A stretch of 64,000 nt of DNA from NCBI GenBank assembly GCA_047495785.1, contig JBLDXI010000028.1:372001-436000 (forward strand). The letters are read 5' to 3'. Positions 50,105-62,100 of the stretch are shown here, one piece after another. The notes beneath the pieces are model-generated. The model saw only the letters and a list, made by a program, of their open reading frames with translations. It did no database searches and was not told the DNA's origin. A program made the translations under genes and the position numbers. The stretch comes from Lepidodermella squamata (taxonomy: Eukaryota; Gastrotricha). How positions within the stretch are numbered: position 1 is the first letter of the stretch; each line of letters starts with the position of its first letter.

Positions 50105-53100
50105 TTACTGCTTCAAGTAGACAACAGGATTAGCTTGAATCCACTGCCCGAGACGGCCATCACACGGCAAATCAATGCAGACGATCAGTTGTTCAAGACT
50201 AGGCCCGGAATACACTGGAACCTGAACAGCATTCGGCCCAGCCTGGCCACTGTCGCCTTTCGACTTCGGAACCCACGATAACACAATGGCTGGCAAAGGA
50301 TTGACTGGAGCTGAATCTCCCCGAGGCAGAGCTAGACGACCAGATTCGAATAGGCAACCCTCAAGTAGCAGTCCTGTGACTTTGACGGAACCTGCCCCGT
50401 TAGCTGAACCTCGGAAATCGACACTGATCTTCAACTCATCCATCGCAGTTTTGGTCTGACGAGCTGCGGCCTGTCGTAGAGCGTTCAAAAAGGTTCCAGG
50501 GTTGAACAAAGCTGATAGATCAATCACATCTTGCAGCAACCCAGCTGCAGAGCTCTCGTTGGCCAAACGATCCGTCAACTTGACAACAGCGTTAGTTCGA
50601 GAAGCTATTGCGCTCAGGTACTGAATTGGATCCTCTGGCCCTGACCAACGGTCCTGCCAGGTGCTAGGAGTCTCCCTAGCTAGCAACGCCGATGCAAGTT
50701 TATGAACGTCATTGGTCAACAGTTGCTGGCCACGAATGCAACGAGACAAACTGGCTAAAGCTTGATGGATGATGTGGACCAAACGAAGAGCGTTGTACCT
50801 CTCGAGATGAAGGAAAGCAGCTACAGGGTCTCGACCACCTGCTTGCAGGGTCGGAGCCTGTGGCTTCAGCTGAACCAAATTGACAGGTTGATTCAGCCGC
50901 TTCCAAACATTCAAGAGAGGTCCTAGTTCCGATGCCCAAACCTCCTTATTGAACTTGACCGATTGCTCTTCCGATTGGGACATAGTTCTCAGTTGGGCTA
51001 CGATTTTAGTGCTCAAAGTTCGCTGAAGAGATTGATCAATGTTCTCCGGCAGCCCGAAATACGAGGGCGAATCAGCTTCTGGGAGCTGCTCAATCGCGTG
51101 GACGTAATCACGGTGGTTCAATGAATACGGGACCTTCAAAGGTCCAATAGTCATATCTCCGCCACGCCTTCCGATTACTGTCGAGTTGAACTGCTCTTCT
51201 AAATAGGACCTCAAAATTCGCAAATCGAATACGTTATCAACACGCCCGCCGTAGATTGCAGACTCAAATAGACCGTGAACGAACGGCCACATAGCCTCGG
51301 CGTCTCCGCCCTGAATTCGGGCGAAGAGACGGTCCAGTAAGTCGGCTCCTGCTCGAAGATCAGCCAGATTGAACTCGTAGAACTTAGTCCAACCCTGAGG
51401 GATATAGGTCCTTCTCTCCTCAACTACGGCATGGAACCAAGCTAGGGCGAACAACGACTGAGCTCTCTGAGGCTGCCCTGATTTTTGGAGGAAATCTGGT
51501 GTCCAAGATTCGTAGGTCCTCATGAGGTTCTGGCGAACCCCTGGAGGAGCTTCGTACGTGATTTTCAAACTTGACTGAAGTAAAATAGTTGGGAACTTCA
51601 TATGCGGCTCTGTGGTAAGCCACAGCTTGAAGTTAGGATGAGGCTTCAAGCTGATTAGTTCTTTCTCAAGTTGGGACAACCATGGCGTGATCAAATGCAA
51701 GTTTTTCAAGCATAACCACTGCCCGTTTGCAGCGCAACTAGTCAGTAACTGAACTGCAGTATCAGCCTGGCCCTGACCCATCGCGACCTGGAAATAGTTA
51801 TCTGCCCCTACGGTTTGCGCCGCGAGATCTTGAAGCTCCTGGCTAGGATCCGCGCCAGCTGACAACAGGACTAAAATGGGCTCTCCTGGACCTGTTGACG
51901 AGGCTGGGGCGTGCTTCAAGGCCGCGCCATGTGGGGTCAGTTCTTTCAGGCCTAAAGCTCGGCAAACTACCGAAGTCATCGCTGTTACAAGACGATCAGG
52001 CCTGAGGGTTTGGATAACTATCAACTGTTGCAATGGGCTAAGCTTTCGAGCTATAGATTGTGGGTACGCCTGTTCCGCAGTTTGGCTAGACATGAATTGT
52101 TGCCAGCTATTGGAATCTTGGCTAAGCTGCAGGGCATTATACAGCTCAGATAGCGCTGATTTCAAAGATCCAACAGCTTGATGGCGTTCAGGGGGAACCC
52201 AGCCTGGGAGATCGGTTCGAATACCGGCGGTCGGATCCCGATCAGCTCCACTTTGAGCTGCGACAAGTCTACCTAAGAAGTACTCCCATTCTTCCTCCTA
52301 GAAAAATTAAGACATTCAAATTTTAAAATGAGACCTCTAGAAATCTTACCTTGTTGAAAAGATCAGTCCTCATGCCATGGGCAAGATGTAAGCCGAAAGC
52401 CAATCGGTCAGCTTTGAACAGGGATTTGCCGAAATATTGATAGACCAACCTCTGAAGGCTAAGCGTCAACTCTTTTATACGCGCATCCTTATCCTGGGCT
52501 GATGTATCCGACTTCTCAGATAGCGATCTCTTAAACAGCGCTAAGAACGAATTCAACGAAAACCGATACATCGGGTTAAGATGTACAAGGTCCTGGATTA
52601 AGAAGTACAACCGACTTCCAGCCTCGGCGAATGGTACGAACGAATTACGCTCAACGTCTAGCGTAGCTTGAAGCCTGTGCGATTCAAGGAGGGCCTCTTC
52701 AATAGTCCTAGCGCTCTCCTTTGTGCGGTTAAGAGACTCGAGAAGTTCAGAGTTTTGAAGGATATTCCCCTTAGCACTGGCTAGTTCTCGCAGGATTGCC
52801 TCTTCAAGCTGGTCGAGCTGGATCTTCATCTCATCTTCCCGCTTCAACATTTCAGACTTCTTTTGTTCCAACTCAGGTTTTTCGTGCTGGATTGTCGCGG
52901 CTAGCAGCTGGCCGGTCAAACCAGCCCGAGTTGTCGTGAAGTTGACCTCAGTTATCAGGGACCTAGCAAAAGGTGGCAGGGCTAGCGAAGGATCCCGAGT
53001 TGCGAGGAACATGCGGAATTCCGGGTTGAAATCGACTGTTTTATCGCCGATTGTTATCGTAGCACGCAGGCCTTGAGTTGTAATGTCGCCACGAAGGACG

Positions 53101-56100
53101 GAGAACATAACGGGTTCTATGTCTTTAACTTCTTGGACGAGTAGGGTTTTCCCGAAGCGAACGGCTAATTCCAGGGTGGAGACGAAATTCGTGTCTTGAT
53201 GGTTGACAACCTCGAGTCGCTGCGTTTTCATGCGTGTTTTCAGCCATTCCGTAGCAAGAGATGACGGGTCGATGAGCAGCGGTTTCAAAGGGCTCTGTAA
53301 ATTCAGGAAGATTCGACATTATTGAGAATTCAGGAAGAAAATCGAGAAATCTCATGAACTCAAGGCAGCAAACGTAAAACTGATTCAGTGTTTTCAGGAT
53401 AACTAAAGGATCGAATAATGCAGGACATACGACAAGTAAAAAAGTTTCGAAACAAAGGAGATGAGAAAAATAAAATTAATCAAAAAAGTGATAAATGAAC
53501 TCAGAAATAAAAAACTTGCCATATTATCACCGCCTTGAGGCTTTACATCATTTCATTAGTTTTTCCATTTCCAAGGACAATTTTCAAAATTTCGAGCATT
53601 AATACCTGTAGTATGCAGAGAGCATTTTCGGTTGAGAGCGAATCGGAGGGCAATCCTTCGGATTTCCACAGCAACAACTCGCTTTCCGTCGACAGGAAAT
53701 ATCGCAAATCGAACTCGGGCAGCTCTGAAAAAATTACAAAAATAATCTTTCATCCTTCATCTCGAATTTTAGGCTAAAATTCGCAGCTATAAAGAGACTT
53801 TATAGCCATTTTCACATTTTTCAAAGGGCTAATTTAAATTCATTTTTAAATCTAAAATTAAATATGTCAACTTACGAGCTATTTCTTGCCAAGTTTTCAA
53901 AGCAGCTCTGCGGCCATCTTCCGGAGCTCTGGCTAGATACGTCACAAAACCAGCGGCTAGCGCCGCCCTCCGCGGTAGTTGCGCGACCGCAGCGGCAATT
54001 TCGGACAACTGAGAATTCCAACGCTTGTACTCATCCTCCAGGCGTGAAACCAACGTCTCCGCAGCCGCAATTGTTTTCTGCGCATCCTCCAGCTCCATCT
54101 TCAACTTCGCAGCCTCGGTCGTAGTCTTCTCAAATTTCGACCTCAAACCCGCAACTTTCCGGTCAACTGACCCAAGTTCAGTGCTTAACAACTTCATTTT
54201 TTCATTAGCTCGATCTAAGTTCTGCTGAAGTTTAGACTGTTCATTCTCCAAGGGTTCGATCCTTTCTAGGACGAAGGCGTATCGGACATTGGCCCTCACC
54301 CACCCGGCTAACGGAGCAGCCGCTGCCGAGGCCCTTTTCGCGTTATCAGGGTTGAAAGAGGCCTTGTTCCTCTCCAGCAACTCCTCAACCCCCTTTCGAG
54401 TAGCCGGGGTGATTTTGTGGGCATCGAAGGTTTGAATCTCCTCCTTAACACTTCGCTTGGCCAAGAAATTTTTCATACTATTCCAGGAAGTATCGAAAAT
54501 ACCCATGAGCCTAAGGACGCCCTCTAGAATGTCTCGAACAATTTCGGGCGGGGCTCGAAGCGAGCGAATTTCTGACAGCGCGTCTGATCGAATGTTGCCG
54601 ACAGCTTCTTTAGCTTCGTCGACAAGCGGCTGGATTTCGGAGAGCTCAGCGTCGATTTCTTTCTTGCGCTTCTGCAGCTTCACGCTTTCTTCAGCCATTT
54701 CAACTTTGAGCTTCTCCATTTCTTGCTTCTGCTCGCCGGCGTCTTGCATTGAGCGTGTGATGGCGCCTAGGGCGTCGTCGGCTTCCGCTTGCTTTTCCGT
54801 TAGGGTCACTGATTTTGCGGCGGCGTCGGCTTTTAACTTGGCGACCACGTCACGAGCTTCAGTGAGGCGAGACACACCAGCTTTTAATCGGTCTCTGCGC
54901 GACGTTGAACCTATTCCGAAAAAATTAAGATTTTTAACGAGAAATATTCATAGCTTTCCGAAGCCCTTGAGTTTAAATATCCCAATATTCAATTTCCGAC
55001 TTAACGCATGAATTTGACTATTTTAGAGCAGAAATGAAATTTTCAAAATTTTCAAAATGGGAATTTTCTATTTCAAAATTGAAATTTTAAATAAATTGTA
55101 AACTTGAAATTTAATTGTGGAAATTAGAAATTTTAATGATTGGTTAAAAAAAAAGAGAAAATCCCCAGGAATTTAGTAAAAATCCCAACACTGAGCAAAT
55201 TTCGAGACATAAAGACGATTCCCACGATTCCAACGATTCTTGAAAAAATGTGAATGAAACGCCTTAGTGAATTCTCCAATATTCCATCAAATTCTATCAA
55301 AGCTCAAATCTCCATTATTTGCCTTAGAAGGAAAAACTTGATTTCTACATCTGATTTCTGGTGGAATTTAAATTTGCAAGAGAAATTGTGAATTTCTCAA
55401 AACAAAATTGTAAAAAATCTCAAACCAAAGGAAAACTCCAAGTTGACAAGTTCCCAGAATTCCCGGATATTAATTTTCTAGTTGAAATTCATTAGTGGAG
55501 TTTAGTAGAAAATTACTCCGCTCATTGGTTAGAAATACTTAAAGAAATTGTTGCATTTTCGAATTTCTATAACTTTTGCTTGATCAACTGCGAAAACTTT
55601 ACCTTCTTCCTTCGAGTTGTAAATCGACATGTAAGACGCCAAAAATGACACGAATCGCTTTGGAGTCGCAAGAATAGTCGGTGACGACGTGTGAATTTGG
55701 TACAAAATCTGAATAATGTCACTGCCACCCAACACCCCAGGCGGCCTAGCTTTCTTCGCACTCTGATCCGTTTTATTAGACCCAGTTTCATCCTGCTCCT
55801 TCGGCTGGCGAGACAAGAAGATCTCGGCAAATTTCAACATTCCAGCCTTAGACCAGCCTGACTTCACGATAACGGAGCACCGCTTCACAAAAGCCGGGTT
55901 ACTTTGACAACTAGCGGCGAAAGATTCGCTGGGATAGTCCAGAACTAGGACGATGTGCAAATTCGACCGAACTCTTTGCGCGAAAAAGCCGTGAAGAGGC
56001 GCGGTGTAACCAGCCTCGGACGCTTTCCCCCTCAATTGCTGAACGATCGGCTCCAACTCTTCCGGGGTGTAAAGGCCAGGAATTTCCCCAGATGACAGCA

Positions 56101-59100
56101 GGCTGTTGATATATTCGAGGAATTGCTGGTCGATGAGTTGGAATTCTTCGATCATGAACATGACTTGGTCGCCGTCGACCCCGGCCCACATGAGGACTTG
56201 TTTTAGGTCCTGGCGGAACTGTTTGATCTGGTAGTTGCGGTTGAGTTTGGGTGTGAAAATTCGCATGGCGTGGGCATGTGCGACAACGTGGGCGGCGGTT
56301 CGGCGACCGGTTCCGACTGGACCGGCTAGAATTAGCGAGCCGCCTGGCATCGTGAGGACACGATCAACCTAAAAATACGGCGAAAATTTAAATATTCATG
56401 AATTTTAAAATATAATATTAATATATAATTTAATAAAATATCTCATATAAGGCATGATCATTTTACTAATTTCATGAGTTCTGAGGCTTTAATTCAGAAT
56501 GCCAACATATTTTAAAATAATGGAATTCCCATTTTTTTCATTCGAATAAAAAATCGAAATCTCGAAGTCATAGAATTCAATAATCTCATTTTTTACTTTC
56601 AGATTTCAAATTGAACCGAATTTCAAATCTTGACACTCGACTCATAAAATGCAGAAATCTGAAAGCTTAATCATCAACCTTTGATTTTCTCCAAATATAC
56701 TTATATATTTTTTTAATTTTCCCAATCACCCAACATGAATTACCGAATTTAACATGTCTCTTTCCCAATCACGACTACCCGGAAACTGGACACACGATTG
56801 CCTGGTGGAAGCTGCCGCTACTCTATTCGAAGTCACCATTTTCGTTTTTGGCTGCGAAAATCCGCACGCTCTTGATGAACTCAACAACTCATGGCAGCGA
56901 TTTGAGCCGCTGCATGACGTCTCGTTTCTCTCCGACGAAGCGGAACTACCAAACCTCGAACGGTCGAAGGTTTTTCTCAAATTCGCGAACGGAAATCACT
57001 TCGAGCCCGAATAAATCACGTGCAAGAAAGTCGACAAAGTGCTCACGTCATTAACGATGACTAAATGAATTATGTGATAGTGAAATAAAATCACTTTAAG
57101 CGAGACATTTTTAAATGAAACGGCGCCTTTTGCCATTATATGCACGAACATCGGATGTATAGCTCTCGACAGGCCTCGACGCATGGTTAAGGTTTCATTT
57201 CAGCAACAAGGAACGAGATTTCAAAGTATCACGTAGAATGTCTCCTGAGCTTAGCCGATAAACGGAAATGTAAAAAATACATTCCCACGAACCCGATCGG
57301 TGGAGTAATATAGCCGCGGAGATATAAGGGATGGGAAGTTGGCCCCCCCCTCCCCTCATGCCCTGAAATTTTCACATTTTTACATTTTATTTCCTGATTT
57401 TCTAGAGCTGAAAACCATGTTTTTGTCCAAAATAACTACGCTTACGGTAAATATTTTCCCCGGTCAAATCTTTCAGAAACATACCACAGCAAAGTTAGCG
57501 AGGACATCATCGAAGATGACGAAATTCGCGTCTCGAACTTCACGCGTGAAGCCTTGAATCGCTTTACTGACCACAGTCTAAAATTCAGAAAATAATCAAA
57601 ATAATTTCACGCATGACTGAACTCTAAAAATGAGCGTACCTGAAGGTCTTCATTCGAAGTTTTTCCCAGCATCCGCCCAGTTGGCGGAAGCGGCTGGGCA
57701 GCTGATGACGTAACAGCCGTCACGTCACCCCTCGCGCCCCACGTCGTAAAAAACTGGCCCTCGACCGCCTCCAACGGGTCCGAGCCCCACTCGGCCCGAA
57801 AAGCCGACGAAACAATCCCAGCAAAACGGCTGTAACTCTCATGATCCACCAATCGATCGCCGAAAATGCGAAGAGCCTCGTAAGCAACCGCCTCCAGAAC
57901 CTGTTTCGGCGAATTTCGATCCGACGCAAAGTCATAGCGCATCAGCGACACGATCCACTGCGTCAAATCACGCGGCGTGAACACGTAATGAACCTCATCG
58001 TCGATGGTGAATTTCGCCCGGATAGCCTCGTACGTCTCCAGAATCGTGCTAGCCAACGCGTGGACCTTCGCATCATTCCGCCACACCGCATGGTCCTTGC
58101 CAGTCCTAGCGCCGAGGACCGGCTTCAAAAACGCCGTGTAAATCGATTTCAACTGCTCGGCCGGCAGATAACCGACGTTGCAAATGCGAACAACTGACGT
58201 GAATCGCGTTGATAACTTATTCCGGCCCGCGCTTTGAGACGCGTTCATCGACGCGACAATGTGGATACCTTCCAGCCCGACCCAGTCGAGGTTTTTGTCG
58301 TGAAACCCGTTGTAGGTAATCACCTGTTGCAGGAATGAAATAAGCTGGCACGTGCCCCATTTATCGGGTTTCGGCAGGTTCAGGTCTTTCAGGTAAAGGA
58401 TCAACCGTTCGCAGTCTTTCGGGCGTAAAACTCGCCCGGTATTCGTGTTGATCACCATACACATTTGGTACAGTTTCTCCAGCACGTGTTGCGGCGTGGT
58501 TTGCGTTGAGCAGTTGATTGTAGCCACGGTTGTAGACCTCAACCGGCTGAAGCAGTATTTAAGCATCAAACTCTTGCCGCAACCGTCTGGGCCGGATAGG
58601 ATAAACGGCTGCGCATTTGTGTCCTGGAGATAGCTTTCGAATGTGTCGACATTTCGTATGAAATCGACTGTTCGAATTGCGGGCAGGCCCGTTGCTAGGG
58701 ACGCTACGATTTGGTCGTGCGAAATCTGGGCTGACGCGGCGTCTGCCGAGTACGTCACCAGACGGCCGATGTCTTCGTTGTAGTAGGCGTCAAACGGCCG
58801 TGACGAGTCTGGCGGTTGTTCGCCGATCCACGAGAACAGCTGCTTGGCAAAGGCCTCGCGCGCGGCTTCGTTGAGATTCCCGCCGATTCCGCGCAACAGG
58901 GCGAGGCCGAATTCGCTTCGAGCTCGAGGACAGCCGGTTGGGGAAATTCCTAATATTTAATTGAAAAATCATCGAAATTTCAAAATTATAAAAATTAATT
59001 AATTTAAAAAATATGTAATCAATCAATTATTTATTTTAAATATTTAATATTAATTTAAAAAATCAATTTTAGTTTTAATTTTAATTTCAAATTTCAAGTT

Positions 59101-62100
59101 AGCTAATTTTGTAGCCATTTTTAATAATAAAAAAAGCAGCAAATACTTGGAAAGAATTTGAATTACCGATATGAATTTACGGCTATTTCGCTTTTTCCAC
59201 GAAATGCGTTACATAAGATTCATATGAATGGTGAATTTGAAAATTACCTAGCAAGTGCGATAGCGCTTGTTTGACAACGCCGACTTGGCTGCATGGAACC
59301 ACGAAATCGTTCGCTTTGACCGCCCATTCAACAGCGCGGAACAGATACTCATCAACCCACGTCGACATATTCGACCGATGCCGCTCGTCACTGATTTTGT
59401 TCAGCCAAGCCGTGACAATCGACTTCAGATCTGTATCTTCGTCACTCAAGAATATCATGCCCATACGCGAGATGGTAGCAGGCGATGCACAGCTCAGGTC
59501 GTCGGTTTCGAACAGGAAATTCACATTCGGACCGAACTGGATACGCTCACCGCTCGGCATAGTTAGCAGTCGATTATCGTCCAGGACGGAATTCAATGAC
59601 TCAACCCACTCAGGGTCAATATCACCATCGAGTAAGATCCAAGATTGCACAGCTGTGGAAAAAAGTCATAAATTCAGCTTTCAGCCAAGTCGAAATACTT
59701 ACATAGTTCTTCCTTGACCACCTGACGAGAGGCGAAGGTCAAAACACCATCGGACCATTCCATAGTGTCCATATCAACATGGCCCAGCAATTGACTCCTC
59801 GGCATCGCTTTCGGGCTAATAAGATGCTCCTTGATGACCTTCCCCATTCGCGCCAAAGCTGATCGGAGGAGTTTCCAGAGAGCAGTCTTGCCAGCTCCGG
59901 AAGGTCCGACAACAACGACCCCGATACGCTGGCGAAGTTGTTCGTAGAGCTCAACAGCCTTTCGCAGTTGATTCTTGTTAACCTCCAGGCCAAGTTCCGC
60001 GCAGCTTTCCTCAAGGGCCTTTCTCAGATCAGCGTATTCCACATCGGTCAGGTCGACCCCTGGGAATACGTCTTTGATCAAATCGTCGAACCTGGCCGAG
60101 TCGAAGAAGGTCAATTTCGACAGAGTGTTCAGCCTAACGGCTTGAACAACGAGTTTGAACTCCAATTCAGGCGTAACTGCGACGCCAGGGTTCGTTTTCT
60201 TGTGGTTAGCCAGCAAAGATCCGCAGCCCTTCAGAACCGTTTTCAAAGCTCGAAGCCCCCAGTCGTAATGTTGCTGCTGGGTTAGCAACTCTCGAGACAT
60301 TTGAAAGATTGACACTAACTTCCGGCCTAAAACTTTAGCGTGTTTGTAACCCTCGGAGAATAGGATGACTTCAGCAATCAGATCGTTGTCAGGTTTCGAC
60401 ATGGCAACAGGTCGGAAGAGTTGCTTCAAATTATCAGGCAACTTCGATCGGCCACCGTAACCCTTCCCGGCCGGGTTGAGGGTGATGAAAATGCCGGCAT
60501 TCAGATTGACATCAACATCCCGCCCGAGTAATTTCACAAAACCCGCGCGCTGCCTTATCGCGTCTTGAATGACCTGAATCTGCTGCGAGACAGCAGACAG
60601 CACAGATTCATCCAAACGATTGAACTCGTCAAAGCAACCCCAAGCACCTGATTTTACGAGGCCGATGAAAATTCGACCCATCGACTTGACATCGATACCT
60701 TCGTCGCAGTTGAAGACTAAAACTTGTCTTCCGACAAGATTTCCCAGCGCCTTGACTGATTCGGTTTTACCCGTACCAGCAGGTCCGTAAGGATTGCCTC
60801 CCAACCCCATTCTCAAGCCTTGAGATAGGGTCAGGTAACATTTGTCTGTCAAAGGCGTGTGGACCAATTTCGGAGCATTTCCCTGATACTCGTAGGTGTA
60901 ATCGATTTCTGAATCGACCATACGAGCCTTGCACGAGTCTTTAACTAAATAGAACCTCAGCTGCTTCTGCCACGACCATTGCGTGGTCGAGCGGGTCTTT
61001 TCGTTGATTAGATACTCGACCATGTCCATGTAATGGATCACGTCGAAGATCAAAGCTTTCAACTTGAGTTCCAACACTTCGCTCTGGCAATTGATCTGAG
61101 CGTTCGTGTAAGAATCGAGTTGTTGCCTCAATTCGTTGAGGAATGAGTCCAATCTCGCCGCCCCGATTGCTTCCTCGCAGGCTTGGGTGAACATGATAGA
61201 TTCACCAACGCATAGAACCTGGGATGGATATAAGCTAGGATCAACAGCTGAGCGTCTACCCTTAGCTTCTCTGAGGTATTTAACCAGAAGTTCTTTCAAA
61301 GTTTCAACCATTTCGGTTGAAAGGTTGCCGAGCCAAACTTCAACTTCGGGGACGATTTGAACCTGCTTGCGAAGTTCGACTACTTCACCCTCTTGGCTCT
61401 TAATCGCTGTGATGTATTTGAAATCTGACGAGAAGTCGACCTTGTGGATTCCGGCGAAGAGTTTCTTCAAATGAGTCTGGATAACCTCAGGATTCTGAGA
61501 TCTACCCAAAATTTCCAACAAATCATCATCTCCAATAAAGTAGAACCTAGGGAACTTTGACCTCTTCTCCTCTAGGTATTCATTCAAAGATTTCTGGCAT
61601 CTCTGAAGTTGGTCCAACATATTCGCGAGAAGATTTCGCATCCCGGTTCGATTCGCCAACGACACAACTCGATTGTCTCGAGCAACATCTGACATGATCG
61701 ACCGGAAATCTGCGTCTGTTTTCCTGAATCTATCCTGCTCGCGTGGCAAAGCTCCTCGGCCGAAAATCGGCTCTAAATAAACCCATTTCCTTTGAATTTG
61801 GTTCAGGTTAGCGAGATACTCAGCTAAATCAGCTAGACGCTTCTCCCAAACCGACGCTTTGTCTTCGAAATATTTGTACCATGGGGATTCTTTGACAGAC
61901 TGAAGAAGGTTTTGGTTGTCGCCCACTTGGTTCATCAAATCTTTCCATTCCTTGATAAGATGAACCTTTTTCTTATTCGAATCTTCGTGATCTGTTAGTT
62001 GGAACAAAGCCGAAACTCCCCAGACCTCTAATTCTCTCAAAGCTTCCCGAATTGTAACTTCGCCCTGGGCTCTTTGGTTGAGCTCTTTCAACGCTTCAAC

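Noticed and set aside
60763-60790. Dynein-1 heavy chain as an alternative identity
   Set aside because: AAA1 reads CDEGIDVKSMGRIF as in dynein-2; dynein-1 has CDETFDFQAMGRIF at this place, and the stalk and C-terminus also follow dynein-2.
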